NCBI GenBank assembly: GCA_035578155.1
Contig: JAPWDM010000001.1
Span: forward strand, 83,489,650-83,553,649
DNA length: 64,000 nt
Source: Brachynemurus nebulosus
Taxonomy: Eukaryota > Arthropoda > Insecta > Neuroptera > Myrmeleontidae
Direction: 5' to 3'
A program made the position numbers and the translations under genes. Below are positions 49,433-62,711 of this stretch, piece by piece. The notes below the pieces were generated by a model. It did no database searches. It saw nothing but the letters and a program-made list of their open reading frames with translations, and was not told where the DNA came from. Every line of letters starts with the position of its first letter. The stretch's first letter is position 1.

Positions 49433-49682
49433 TATTGTTTCAGTTTTTTTATTATTATTCAAAAAGTACTGAATATATTTTGATAATTTTTGTACTATTA
49501 AGAAGAATACTACATTTTACATAAAGATAAGAAAAAATTATTCCAAAATCTTTCTTAGTTTTTGAGTAATAATGATGTAAAAAAAATATTGGAGAATACT
49601 ACATACATACATGCAGACTGTGTGTGTGAATGTGTAAATGGGTACTTGTCACACATGCATGCAAGCCAGGGTAAACAAAAAT
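49433..49682 (+). repeat. Direct repeat A of about 250 bp, left copy
   Basis: TTATTGTTTCAGTTTTTTTA through GTGTGTGTGAATGTG to AACAAAAAT recurs at 52592-52850 in the same orientation with point differences and small indels. The pair brackets the 120-bp satellite. Confidence 0.85.
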
Positions 49683-49753
49683 ACCCCTGTCGCAGCATCT
49701 GCATAACATAGCGAATTTCCAAATCTTGGGCACTGGCGGATCTCATCTAAGAC

Positions 49754-50023
49754 CTGTACCTATTTAAAATAGTTTAGCTTTCTAAGAGTAAAAGAATTTT
49801 TAAAATCGGTCGGGTAATTAGTTTTGGTATTTTTGGGGACCCAAGAACCCGAACGAATTTTGTGCAGCATAGTTGTATCCATCTAAAATAATTTAGTTCT
49901 CTAGCAGTGAGAAATTTTTTAGCATCTTTTCGATAGCTTATTACTGGCGTTTTCGGATCTGCAAGATCCCGGTGGACCTCATTAAAAAATCAGCTCGACC
50001 GTATATTCCAGGCGGACTTTATG

Positions 50024-50105
<82 letters not shown>

Positions 50106-50106
50106 G

Positions 50107-50191
<85 letters not shown>

Positions 50192-51725
50192 AACCCGTTG
50201 TGTAACATTCTACGCCGCATTTGCATCCGCAGGACAGTTGTGGATCTCAGATAACACAACCTGTACCTATCTAAAATAGTTTACCTCGGTAATAGTAAAA
50301 AGGTTTCAAAATCGGTCAGTTATTTTATTTTTGACACTTTTAGGTCCAACTGACACTTCAGACCTTACATAACGTAATCTATATGTATCTAAAATAGCTT
50401 AGCTCCCCAACAGTGAAAAAATTTTCAAAATCGGTCGGCTAGTTTATTTTTGACGCTTTTGGATCCGATGGACCCTGGCAGACTTTACATAACGTAATCT
50501 ATATTTATCTAAAATAGTTTAGCTCTGTAACAGTGAAAAAATTTTCAAAATCGGTCGGTTAGTTTATTTTTACCACTTTTGGGTCCCATGGACCCTGGCG
50601 GACCCTAAATAACGTAATGTATGTCTATCTAAAATAGTTAGTTCCCCAACAGTGAAAAAATTTTCAAAATCGGTCGGTTAGTTTATTTTTGACACTTTTG
50701 GATCCCATGGACCCTGGCAGACCTTACATAACGTAATCTATATTTATCTAAAATAGTTTAGCTCTGTAACAGTGAAAAAATTTTCAAAATCGGTCAGTTA
50801 GTTTATTTTTGACACTTCTGGATCCTATGGACCCTGGCAGACCTTACATAACGTAATCTATACTTATCTAAAATAGTTTAGCTCTGTAACAGTGAAAAAA
50901 TTTTCAAAATCGGTCAGTTAGTTTATTTTTGACACTTTTGGGTTCTATGGACCTTGGTGGACCTTACATAACGTAATTTATATTTATCTAAAATAGTTTA
51001 GCTCTGTAACAGTGAAAAAATTTTCAAAATCGGTCAGTTAGTTTATTTTTGACACTTCTGGATCCTATGGACCCTGGCAGACCTTACATAACGGAATCTA
51101 TATTTATCTAAAACAGTTTAGCTCTGTAGCAGTGAAAAAATTTTCAAAATCGATCAGGCAGTTTATTTTTGACACTTTTGGGTCCTATGGACCCAGGCGG
51201 ATTTTACATAACGTAATCGATATTTATCTAAAATAGTTTAGCTCTGTAACAGTGAAAAAATTTTCAAAATCGGTCAGTTAGTTTATTTTTGACACTTTTG
51301 GGTCCTGTGGACCCTGACGGACCTTACATAATGTATTCTAAATCTATCTAAAATAGTTTAGCTCTGTAACAGTGAAAAAATTTTTAAAATTGGTCGTTTA
51401 GTTTATTTTTTACAATTATGGGATCAGTAAATCCTGGCGAAACTCATACAAATCTAGTACTCTAACAGTAAGAAAAGGGTTCTAAGGATCTCATATAACT
51501 TATGGCAGTCCGTAAGCTTCTTGCGGACATCATTTAATTAATTAATTCAAATACTTTAACTTACTAACTGTGAAAAAATTTTTAAAATCGATTGGTTAAT
51601 TAATTTCTGGCCTTTTTAGGTCCCGAAAACCTTGACCTCACATAAAATACCTTAAATCCATTTGAAATGGTTTAATTTTTTAACATTATTAATTATTAGT
51701 GGAAAAATTTTCAAAATCGATTCAA
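49754..51725. repeat. Satellite array with a 120-bp unit
   Basis: About ten clear copies between 50260 and 51460 share ATCTAAAATAGTTTAGCTCT, AACAGTGAAAAAATTTTCAA, AATCGGTCAGTTAGTTTATT and GACCTTACATAACGTAATCT. More diverged units extend to both sides, and an (AT)n tract (50029-50187) interrupts the left part. The period is about 120 bases. There is no coding content. Confidence 0.92.
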
Positions 51726-52367
51726 AATATTTTTCCGTACATACATATGTACATTGTACATATTTTGTTTTGTTTTATATTTAATATTTATATCATAACA
51801 TAATCTTCAATTTCTTGTTTACTTAAAAATTCAATAAAAAAAAAAAAAAAAATTCTTCATTACATTAGCTTAGAAAATCTGTTTAATTTACATTTTTTAA
51901 AATGGGATAGAACCATGCTAATTATAATGCAATAAATGAGAAACAAAACTCTATACATGTATGTGTGTTATTACACATATATGTGAATAGTTTTCACTTG
52001 TTCTCACAAAATTCTTTAATAAAAAAGTGAAATATTTTTATACTTTATAAAGAACTGAGATATAAATATAAATTACTTATTAGACTAACAAAGAAAGAAT
52101 AAAAGTGAAAATTTACATTTTCTCGAAAAATACTTAAAATAGAAAGAAAATTATAAGAATATTTTCTTCATAATTTTTTTTTTCCTTTTCAACGATGTAA
52201 AAATCGAACTGCCTTATGATAGGATCGAATGATAAAAAATGGCCAGAAAACCTACTTCTGGGCATCCGACGTGTCTGGCTAACGAACTTAGCCAAGCCAA
52301 TTCAGAATCCAGTCCGCACACAAAATTTCATAAGCGTTAGACGTTTCATTCGAGAGTTATCGCGCGG

Positions 52368-52371
<4 letters not shown>
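51726..52371. other. Flank of the satellite array, nothing recognised
   Basis: AT-rich sequence. The plus-strand frame at 52216-52437 reads into an AT tract and has no family resemblance. Confidence 0.5.

Positions 52372-52434
<63 letters not shown>
52372..52434. repeat. (AT)n tract
   Basis: Simple dinucleotide run. Confidence 0.95.
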
Positions 52435-52439
<5 letters not shown>

Positions 52440-52591
52440 TTTAGTGAATATCATTTTCGTATTCTAGGGACCTCAAAACATATTTCTGATATGGTCCCGG
52501 GCTTAGGTCGCACCATGACACCTGGCGTAAAAGCTGAATTTCCAGTTTTGGAAATTCGCTAATAAAAATGTCTTTTTTCCGTTTTTATAAT

Positions 52592-52850
52592 ATTGTTTCA
52601 GTTTTTTTATTATTATTCAAAAAGTATTGAATATATTTTGATAATTTTTGTACTATTAAGAATACTACATTTTACACATAGATAAAAAAAAAATTATTCC
52701 AAAATCGTTCTTAGTTTTTGAGTAATAATGAATTAATGATGTAAAAAAAATGTTGAAGAATACTCTACATACATGCAGACGGTGTGTGTGTGTGAATATA
52801 TAGGCAGTTGTCCACACATATATGTAGAGCCAGAATAAACAAATGTAAAA
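52592..52850 (+). repeat. Direct repeat A of about 250 bp, right copy
   Basis: It matches 49433-49682. It does not start TG and end CA, and no primer site follows, so these are not convincing LTRs. Confidence 0.85.
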
Positions 52851-52859
52851 ATGTCTTTT

Positions 52860-53047
52860 GCCTTTAAATTTTTTAATTGTTTTACCGCCCCCTACCACCC
52901 CCTTAAATGTTGGGCAGATTGCTCAAAATTTGACCCCACTTTGATAGTATTGTTGTGCATCGGAATGAGCCCCATTTACCAAATTTGAGCTCTTACCTTC
53001 CATAGGAGGGCCCTACACATATTAAAAGGTAGCGGGGAAAAAAAAAG

Positions 53048-53131
<84 letters not shown>

Positions 53132-53260
53132 CATTTTTTTCTACAGAATCGTGTTCTACGGGTCCGAAAACGGATAGCGCCCCTACTCTCGCCTCTCGCC
53201 CTTCTTGTCGTATAGGCTGTATAAGTCCTGATTTTACAAGGAAAAATTCGACTAAAAAGC
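52860..53260 (-). mobile_element. 1.7-kb repeat family, copy 3, proximal part
   Basis: It matches the start of copies 1 and 2 in reverse, including the (AT)n tract at the equivalent place (53050-53127), CGGATAGCGCCCCTACTCTC and the AGTCGAATTTTTCC start near 53260. It ends at TTGTTTTACCGCCCCC (about 52875). Confidence 0.82.
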
Positions 53261-53600
53261 TATATAATATAAGAAAGAAGGGACATTTTCCAAAATACTG
53301 CTCAGCATTTATGTGCATATTATAAATGACGTCATTTTGTAAATAAACAGTAGCGGTGTTAATATAATTAAAACATTGCCTTAAAACAGTATATTTGATA
53401 AGCTTGAGCATTTTAAATCATTTGTAAGAGCACTCAGTTTAGTTCAGTTTCTTAATGAACTAGTTTATTCCTTTAGTTCATTAGTTCACAGCTCTAGAAA
53501 ATATTGATAAATATGAACTGCATTAATTTAGTTATTTAGTTAGCTTATTGTTCTGGCGCTTTTAATCTTATTCTTCAAAATATTCTTTTTTTTAACTAAG
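53261..53600. other. Spacer between copy 3 and the next transposon stack
   Basis: No gene or paired termini. It includes a short repeat of TTTAGTT/AGTTCA motifs near 53440-53550. Confidence 0.5.
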
Positions 53601-53777
53601 TAGGGTAAAAGACCCCATTGTCGATCGGGGTTATAAGTCCGATCAGTTTTGACATTTATATCTTAATGAAGTTATTTCTGAAAGAAACCTTTGATAAAAA
53701 AAATTATTATTAATAGAATGATTATTTTTCAATTTAAATTCACCTCACATTTAATGCCTCCTCACTTAATTTAAGAA

Positions 53778-53844
<67 letters not shown>

Positions 53845-55000
53845 AAAATTTTTGTTGAATTCGTGAATTTTTAATATGATGAATGATCATTATTCAAAAC
53901 ACATGAGTTATAAATTGTAACATTTTTCACCGAATTTTTAAAGTTATTAGCATAATAAAAGTATACAAATAATTGTTATTAGTCCACTTAAGAGATTAGG
54001 ACAGCTAAATTAAATTTTATATGCGTTAAATATTATTTGTATGACTGATTCTTCTTGGGATCTGAGTTCTACAGTTAGGTACCGCATTTTGAGAATTATA
54101 TATTGCATATTTATTTTATAAACATTTTTAATTAATTTTTGGGTTTAAAACACTTAACTAACCGTTTTTATAATTTCACTTTAATATTTTATTTATTTCA
54201 GAACGTAAAATCAATCGAAAAATAATTAATAATGAATTAAAACTTCGAAATTGAAATAAAAACATCAGACATTTAGATTTGAAACAACATATAAATATAT
54301 ACGTCATAATATATACGTCATATACTTAATTTAACTGTTTAAAAATTCACAATGGCGTATAGATAAGTTAGAATCATGTTAGAATGTACACAATGTTTTT
54401 TAAAGCATAATTAGATGGCGAAAGAAAATACAGTATTTTAGTGGTTTATTTTATCGAATATTTAAACCCTTCTGTCATTGCTGCTATGTTTCACAAGGTG
54501 TCATTCTGTGATACTCTATGACACAGACTGACCCCTTGTAGTGGATAGAGTGTCAAAGTGGCTGAAAGAGAATGGTTCAAATCGTTCAAATATTCGATAG
54601 TATAAGGTTTGTACTACTGTACGTGATGTACATTAATGCGCGATCTTTCATAGGGGTCAGTGTATTGATCTTTCAAAGGAGGTTAATATTTTCTGTCCGC
54701 TTTTTAATAGACGTCAACAAATTATAAAACAAAAACATTAATAAATCAAAATTTTTGGGTTATATTTTCTTAAAAACATATCCATCCCAGTGAACATAGA
54801 ATGTAAATGTGATGTAATAAGGAAATAACAAGTTACGTAACTTTTTTGACTTATGGGTGACATAACAATTATATAAAATTAGAGTTTTATGTTATATACC
54901 TAATTGTTACCTGTATGTTACGTAACAGTTACATGCCATTGTGACTGTAATAAAATGTTACATTTGTGACTGCTATGTTACGTTTAGATGATGTATCAAG

Positions 55001-55575
55001 TAGGGTTTCCGATCTCTGGTCAAAAAATCGATCTTGTGGATCGATTCGAATCGTCAAACCAAAAATCGATGCAGGAGAAAATCGGCTTACAAAAGATCGA
55101 TCTGACGAAAATCGATTCAATTTTTGTACTTACAGAAAATAAAAGATATGTATAAAAGTTTTAATAAAGTTTCTTATTGGGCCATCACAAATCAGTTTCA
55201 AAAAAATTTTTAATTTAATTTGAAACTGAACTGATGAATTTAATATGAATAAAATGGTTTCCAGTTTGCGCTAAAAGTGTCATACGAATCAAAAATTTGA
55301 TTCAATTTTATATAAATGGATCATAAAAGTGGTAAAATTATTTGACAACATAAAATAGCATAAATAGTTAAAATATATTTTACTATAATTTTGAAAAAAT
55401 ATCATATTTTTACTAAAACTATTCTAATTTAAATTCGAAAAGATCGATCTCCGATCCCGTAAATTTTTCACGATCTCTGTATCGATTTGGTCTCCACAGA
55501 ATCGATTCGAAAAATCGAAGATCGACTCTCCAAAAATCGATTTTCGATAAAATCGAATCGAGATCGGAAACCCTA
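55001..55575. mobile_element. hAT-type MITE with perfect 8-bp target duplication
   Basis: TAGGGTTTCCGATCTC and GAGATCGGAAACCCTA are perfect inverted ends, flanked by GTATCAAG at 54993-55000 and 55576-55583. Near the ends it is rich in ATCGAT/AAATCGAT. It has no transposase. The target duplication is part of the 60-bp repeat unit that continues to its right. Confidence 0.9.
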
Positions 55576-55583
55576 GTATCAAG

Positions 55584-55905
55584 GTTGCTTTGATAAAACG
55601 TCACAGTGTGACTCTTATGTTATGTCTTCGCAACCTAACAATGTTACTTTGATAAAACCTCACAGAACTGACTCTTATGTTATGTTGTTGTGACGTATCA
55701 ACGTTACTTTAATGAAATGTTACAACTATGACTCTTTTGTTATATCCTGATGACCTAACAATGTTACTTTGAACAAACCGTCACAACAGTACTCTTATGT
55801 TATGTTTTTGTGACGTATTAACGTTGTTTTAATGAAATGTCACAATCCTGACTCTTTTGTTATGTTTTTGTGACGTATCAATATTAATACAACATTTCAC
55901 TTGTC
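55584..55905. repeat. 60-bp tandem repeat, about five units
   Basis: Units contain AATGTTACTTTGATAAAACC, CACAG..GACTCTTATGTTATG and TGTGACGTATCAACG-like blocks, with a period of 60 bases and alternate units more alike (a 120-base higher order). Confidence 0.85.
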
Positions 55906-55942
55906 ACTTTTGTGAAATGTTTTGTTACCATATTAATTTTAA

Positions 55943-57012
55943 CGGCCGGTTTTACAAACGGAGTTTAAGCTTAAGCTTAACTAAACCTAGTTTAAAAGTT
56001 AAACCCAGTTTATCTTCGCGTCTGTTTTACAATACAGTTTAAAGGAAAGTTTAAGTAAGCTTGTGTTGGCGAACCTGCTTTCAATCATTTGCTCATTTCA
56101 TTCAATACATGTATATCTGTATCCGGCAAAGTCGGTAAAATAACTCTATTTTACCAACCCAATTACCAACCGTATGTATCCGGATATACTTCATACGCGA
56201 TATACGCTACAAACATAACCTATATAGAAGTAAAGTAACGCTATAAAGAAAAAAATTATTATAATATATATTAAATAAAATTAAAAAAAGAAATTTAAAA
56301 TAATAAATGACACAAATGAAAAGAAAAGATCAGTAAATTTTACGAGTAATGAAATTGACGCATGGTGGCCACAGATTTTTAAAGATCAAATTCACTGACT
56401 TTTCCAGGTTTTCCAGAAATTTTATTAAAAAATTCCCTATCTATTTTGTGAAAAATGCCGCCCCTACTTTATCCCAAAAAGCTAAAAAAAATTCTTAATA
56501 ACTTTTTAACACTTTCTTAAAAAAGTAAATGACGAGCAAAAAAAAAAAGAAATCCGCGCCAATTTTTAAATCTAATCTCAAAACAAGTGAAAAATTGATT
56601 GAAGTTTTTTCCCTAAATAAACAAAATTATAAAAATCAATTTTTTCCAGTCTTCTGGTAAAATTCTTTGACTATTCCCTGATTTTTCTAGAAAGTTTAGA
56701 ATTCCCTGACATTTCCAGGTTTTAGAGTAATGTGGTCACCATGATTGAGTATTTAATTGCTCTAGTAGAGAAATATAAAAATATAATCGAATCCCTAAAA
56801 ACGACCTCAACCATAGAGAAGATCTTAAGTAGTTATATCTTTTCTATGATCTTAAGTAGGTAAGCTTAGTTTAAATGATTTAAGCCACCTTGATTGGTAG
56901 TTTAAATATAAGCTGAGTTTAACAAATAAACTCAATATGTAAAACGGTCTGATTTATTTAAACTTGGTTTAACTAATAAACTCAGTTTAAACTCGGTTTG
57001 TAAAACCGGCCG
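55943..57012. mobile_element. PIF/Harbinger-like non-autonomous element with TAA duplication
   Basis: CGGCCGGTTTTACAAACGGA and its reverse TCGGTTTGTAAAACCGGCCG are the ends, with TAA on both sides (55940-55942 and 57013-57015). Subterminal AGTTTAA/TTAAACT motifs are repeated. A 3-bp TWA duplication suggests PIF/Harbinger. No transposase was seen. Confidence 0.78.
56361..56743. mobile_element. Inner repeat with CATGGTGGCCAC / GTGGTCACCATG ends
   Basis: The outer 12 bases are inverted with one mismatch. Beside them are CTGACTTTTCCAGGTTTTCC and its reverse-type CCCTGACATTTCCAGGTTTT. It lies inside the Harbinger-like element. Confidence 0.6.
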
Positions 57013-57096
57013 TAAATGTATCAATTCGTGAGGAATTATCCATTTAAAGATTCCTGCAGTTTTTCAATCTATCCCCTGTTGGCGTCTGATGTAATT

Positions 57097-57372
<276 letters not shown>

Positions 57373-58149
57373 GATGAACGAATGTTTGATTAATATTGAT
57401 ACGTCACAAAAATATAACAAGTCATGATTGCGACATTTCATTAAAACAACATTAATACGTCGTTAAAACAACGTTAATTTTGTTACATATTAATTTAAAA
57501 ATGAAACTTTTATGAAAATTCTTGTAAGGCTTTATTTACTATTTTGTGATATATATTAATATATAATAACGATCAGAATAAATAAGTAAGTTTGGTCTAG
57601 TAGTTAAGACTGCCGATAATTTAAACGATGCTTCAGCTTGGATAATGGATCGAATACTGGAACAGACAACAAAAAAAAAAGAAAAACAAATAAAATAATA
57701 ATAATAATTTAGGTGTATGTATATGTCAATAAGTTGGTAATATTTGTATGTAATGTTAATAAGAAACAAAAAAAGGGCATTTTGAATTAGCTTTTTGCAA
57801 AAGAAGGCGTAATTTTTATCTATAAGGTAACATCAAAGTTATATTTTCCTAAAACGTAACAAGAACATAACAATGTTACGTCACATTGTTACGTTTATAA
57901 GTGGGAAATTGTAAGTTACATGTGAGGGTCACATGTGACTCACATGTTATGTAACATGTGACTTTCAGTTCTGTCACTGTGACATAAAATTTACAGAAAA
58001 ATGTTCACTGGGATTGGATTAAAAAAACTTGGTTTCATACTTATTAAGAAAAAAAAATGGGTGTTTTGTTTATTTTTTAATTTTTTTTAAGCTAATTTAA
58101 TGATACAGCTAAAAATAGTGATCGGTCATCGGGTCTCTTACCCTAGTAA

Positions 58150-59400
58150 TCTTTTATTTTTTACAATTTTTCCATATCGAGAACGAAGAATAAAGTACCT
58201 ACATCAGTGACGTAGCGAATGTAATTGGCTTGCACAACAAACTCATATTCGTGAGAAATAAGCCTTTTTTCGCAGTTATTGTACAATATACTATTTTTAA
58301 ACTATTTCGTGTAATGTATAATGTGACCTAAATGTATGATCTTTTAAAAATAAATTTACATCTGTTTGTCTTTTCAAATGTAGTAATTTATATTTATATA
58401 CGTACAGTAATATTTATTATATTATAGGAAACATGTCTGAAATAAAGTAAAAATATTTATTACTAATTGATAAAATTAGAAGTAGTAATGTGTAGGATAT
58501 TCGGACAAAAAAATATAAGGACATTAATATTAGAAATGATATTTATGCTCAAATGTTACCGTCTTCGATTTCTTCTACGTGCTCTGGTTAAAATTAATAC
58601 AAAGATGGATAAATATGAGAACTCTTCTTTATCAGTAGGCATTTTGTATAAATGAAAAAATTTTAATAACAAAAACAAAATTAATAACGGAAAAATTGAA
58701 TTAAAATTATATGTAAATGTCTTATCAGTACATATGTAGAAGTTTTTTTATCGATTATTTCATGATTTCAACAACCAAACTTTATTCAAGTAATCTCACC
58801 ACTTTTGAAACCTTTCAAATTTTTTCCTTTGGTGCTTTGAATTATATATACTTAAGTGTAAATGCTCAATAAAAATACACATTTTTCGATTGTATGAGGT
58901 AAAACAGAATATGTCAATTTGCTTTGCCAATTTAAGATGTATCTCGTACTTGTATCTTAAGTGTAAACTTACCTTAAGATTAGGCAACTATTTTTTTTCT
59001 TCTAAAATTAGAAAGTTCAAGCTTTTATTTGCCGCTAAAATCACCTTTAAACTTATGAGCTAAACGATTAGCCAAAAAATTAAAAATCGGCAAAGGGTTG
59101 ACTAGTGAAGCGACTTGTTAGGGAGTGGAAGCCTTGTGGCATTTTCTTTAACTATATCAATAGTATCTTTTGCAGGAAACAAGTCCCTTTAACCTATCAG
59201 CTGCCATTTTCTACGGTTGGCTCTTCGCCTAACACTTGGTGTTTGACTGTGCGAATAGCTGATGTCACAAGTTGGAAATCAATCATTCCAGCTTAAATTT
59301 TAATATTTTATTTCTCTATTATTTATCGATGGACTTCAAAAGGTTTTCCATCGATTTATCGGTTTTGGTCTATATTTTAGTTAAATGTAATTATATTTTA
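58150..59400. other. Intergenic stretch, nothing recognised
   Basis: AT-rich with short open frames only. The frame at 59105-59296 sits in the least AT-rich part but has no family resemblance. Confidence 0.45.
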
Positions 59401-59405
59401 CATTA

Positions 59406-59878
59406 TAGCCTGTTCACATTATTCCGGTAACATTCCAGTCCAGCAATCGAAACCAGCGCTGGTATGTCACTGGAATAATGCAGACCAGCACTGAATGCAC
59501 TGGAATGTACCCATTCCAGTAAGCAATCCAGTCCAGTGACTGAATTGATGGTCTACTTTTCATTCCAGTTAGCCCATTCCAGCGTTACTGGAATAGTGTA
59601 GACGGCCAATCCAGTGCTGGATTAAACGTTGAACAGTGAACAAGCATTGTTTTTTTGTAATGTAATTGAATGACTGGAATGGACCATTGAATGATTGGAA
59701 TAATGTAAACGATATGATCCAATCCAGCATTGGACTGGATTAACTCACTGGAATAATGTGAACAGGCTATAATGAACCATTGAATGACTGGAATAATGTA
59801 GTAAACGTTATGATCCAGTCCAGTACTGGACTGGATTGACTCACTGGATTACTGGACTGGAATAATGTGAACAGACTA
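59406..59878. mobile_element. CCAGT-rich MITE with TTA duplication and duplicated 3' end
   Basis: TAGCCTGTTCACATTATTCC is the left end, and GGAATAATGTGAACAGACTA the right, with TTA on both sides (59403-59405 and 59879-59881). An identical-type end (GGAATAATGTGAACAGGCTA) already occurs at about 59770, so the last 105 bases are a tandem copy of the right end. The interior holds dozens of CCAGT/ACTGG motifs. Confidence 0.78.
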
Positions 59879-59884
59879 TTATGA

Positions 59885-60134
59885 TACTACAAGACTTCTC
59901 CATTAGATATGCTAATTGAAATACGGGACTACTTTTGAATCTTTTGGCGAGCGTAGAGAAGCACTCTAAATAAATAGTAAAAGATAAAACTTACCATAAT
60001 CCATTTCATTTAAATTTAACCATGAATAATTGAATACCATGATTCATCACTTATGAATTTAAAGAATTTCCGTTTTCTTGGCTTTATCTCTTTCATTACT
60101 GCACTTGCGTAAATTTTAAATTTGCAGTTTTTTT
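59885..60134. other. Spacer, nothing recognised
   Basis: No repeat ends or frames. Confidence 0.5.
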
Positions 60135-60254
60135 AGTCGAATTTTTCCTTTAAAAAATTAGACTTATACAGTCTATACGACAAGAACGGTGAGAGGCGAG
60201 AGTAGGGGCGCTATCCGTTTTCGGACCCGTAGAACACGAATATGTAAAAAAAAG

Positions 60255-60328
<74 letters not shown>

Positions 60329-61822
60329 CCGCCACCTTTTAATTTGTGTAGGGCCCCCCTATGGAAGTTAAGAGATGAAATTTGGTAAATGGGGCTCATT
60401 TTCGAGGCACCTCATACTATCAAAGTGGGGTCAAATTTTGGGAAAATTTTTGATCCGACCCAACTTTTAAGGGGGTGGTGGGGGGCGGAAAAGCAATAAA
60501 ACTTTTCCAAACCGGTTGGAAATAATGTTTCGGTCAATTATGTACAACATATCCAAAATTCAGCTTCCTAGGATGATTTGGTGGGAGTGGAGGGGGGAAA
60601 AACGATTTTCGCTGGATCTAACACGCCCCCAGCCCCCCAGAATTAACGTAGAGGATTAAAATTTGGTGTGTTGATAAAGTTCGTACCTAGGTTGTGCTTT
60701 TTGGAGGTTTTAATATTTTACCTCCACCCCCCTCATTTTTAAGCTACAATTTCATGCATTTTCGACGTTTTCGAAGTTTGTACCACTCGCACAGGTCACC
60801 CAAATAAACTTAGAGGGCTGAAATTTTGTATTCGGATTGAGTTAGTATCAAGGGGGTGCCTTTTGGGGGTCTCGACTTTTAATCCCCACCCCCACCATTT
60901 TTATACCCAAAAGAACATGATTTTTCTTGTTTTTTAACAGTTTCGTTCGGGTCAAAATCTCCCCAAATAAACCTAGAGGGCTGAAATTTTGTGTACAGGT
61001 TAAGCTAATAGCCAGACACTGTTTTTTGGGGGTTTCAACTTTTAACCCTTACCCCCACGATTTTTACGCCAATATTTCCTTAATTTTTTTGCTTGATTTC
61101 TAACACGTCTAGAGACTCTCTAAGGAAACCTAGAGGGCTGAAATTTTGTACGTGTATTCAGTTAGTATCCAGCTAGTACCTTTTCGGGAGTCCACATTAC
61201 TTTTCCCCCCACTTCTCCCATTTTTACATCGGAATTGAATGCTGTTGTTAAATGTGTTTTAAATGCATTACTTTTATTCTAAATACAAGTAGGCGAATAG
61301 TAATTTTAAAAAATTTAAAAAAAAGTGAATATAATTTTTTAACAAATGAAATACAATGTTATTAAAGTCACTGTTTATTTATAAATTAGGAATTTTGGAT
61401 TTTTATTATTTATAAAATAGAAATTTTGGATTTATTTGGAAAGAAAAAATATCTTCATAAAAGCCTTCCAGTTTACTATTTAAGTTCTTTTAATATTTAA
61501 AAATAAAACACAAAGGCAATTGGCGGATAAGCATGGATAGAAATGCCCTCGTACGAATTGTGTTGACTTTTTCCCTGTTAACTGCTATCGGCACAAAATT
61601 GAAATTTACTGAGATTCAGCCCTTAAAAACTTAAAACCTTTTTTTAAAGCCCCGATCAACCGGACACTCATCATCAGTTTTGAAACCACCAAAATTACAA
61701 ATCGCTTGTGGACTTTCGATTACATTTCGCTTGTAGACACTCAATACCGAAGATGAAAGGAAAAATACGACTTCCGTAATGGGGCTCCGCTGCTCACGGC
61801 GTTTTTTTTTTTTTTTTTTTTT
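60135..61822. mobile_element. 1.7-kb repeat family, copy 2
   Basis: It is collinear with copy 1 over its full length, including the (AT)n tract (60258-60326), the diverged 160-base units and the CTGCTCACGGCG plus T-run end (T-run 61803-61822). Differences are mainly substitutions and small indels, with one missing block near 61350. Confidence 0.88.
61630..61802 (-). CDS. Copy-2 version of the short frame conserved in the 1.7-kb repeat
   Basis: The frame reads KRREQRSPITEV ... NVIESPQAICNFGGFKTDDE ... DRGFKKRF and stop. See the copy at 34268-34447. Unrecognised, low confidence. Confidence 0.3.
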
Positions 61823-61874
61823 AGAAAAGAATAGATAATTGATTTGTTTTGAATAAAAGAATTTATTTAATTCT

Positions 61875-62143
61875 TTAAAGATGGCTCATGCTCAATTGTA
61901 TTTGAAATTGGGTATATATTGATCTTATACTTTTCAGGCCTACCCCAGAGTAAATTGTTAGTTGCACCCGTGCATGTCTCTGAAGATACGTAGAAATTCC
62001 ATCGCTATTAAATATTCCAGTTCTAACTTTTGTAGAAGTATTATCTGCTACTGTATCGATGTTTGCGGGCAATACCTCAACTAGATCTAGACCTAGAGCA
62101 TGCTGATAGGTGACTTGTGCTTTTATGTAATTAATATGAGAAA
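61875..62143 (-). CDS. Possible coding fragment, unrecognised
   Basis: A minus-strand frame of about 88 codons is open from about 62143 (no ATG at its edge) to TGA-side stop at 61875. Its composition looks more protein-like than its surroundings: YQHALGLDLVEVLPANIDTV, then TGIFNSDGISTYLQRHARVQ and LTIYSG. AATAAA follows on that strand at about 61866 and an A-run of 20 at 61822-61803, so it may be a retrocopy of an mRNA 3' part or a stray exon. I do not recognise the protein. Confidence 0.35.
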
Positions 62144-62458
62144 CAAGGTTAATATTTTAGGTTGATGTATTTTTACGTTCTATTTGTAGGTCTAGGTTCA
62201 AATAAATAAAACACTTTTATTTATATAAAAATTAATTTATTATTTTAATCCACTATTTACACATAATTAATCAATATATTAACTGTATTGAACTGATCAG
62301 GAGCACAAATTTATTGACTGCTCAAGCTCAGTCCACCATTCAAATTATACCTTTAGGGCGTTGTCACACTCCCGGTTTGTGAGCATGTTTCCAGTGAGAA
62401 GATCGGTTACGCGTTTGCCACAACATAGCATTTGAGTATATTTGTCGCTCTTATTATT
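62144..62458. other. Spacer, nothing recognised
   Basis: AT-rich to mixed composition. No paired ends. Confidence 0.45.
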
Positions 62459-62459
62459 T

Positions 62460-62582
62460 ATTTCTGAATAATGTGGGCACATGCGCACACTAATTAAAAA
62501 CTGCGCGAGAATTGACATTGCTAATTCCCGCCAATTCTCGCAATTTTTAATAAGTGTGCGTATGTGTCTACATTATTTAAAA
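62460..62582. repeat. Imperfect palindrome
   Basis: AATAATGTGGGCACATGCGCACAC and, reversed, GTGTGCGTATGTGTCTACATTATT, with GCGAGAATTG / CAATTCTCGC inside, fold on each other over about 120 bases. Probably a small foldback MITE. Confidence 0.75.
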
Positions 62583-62711
62583 CTTTTAAATAACAAACAT
62601 TTTTGTATTTTGCTTCTTGATGTGATTTTTTTATTATTATAATTTACAATCTAATTTTTAACCCGTTTACGTTGTTTACATATTGGACCAATTCGTATCG
62701 GCGTAAGCGGA

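Noticed and set aside
49972..50279. Long frames of alternating tyrosine and isoleucine, here and at 26465, 32770, 52216, 57151 and 60150
   Set aside because: They are translations of (AT)n tracts and have no coding signal.
49433..52850. The two 250-bp direct repeats as LTRs of a retrotransposon
   Set aside because: There are no TG...CA ends, primer site, polypurine tract or coding region, and the interior is a satellite array.
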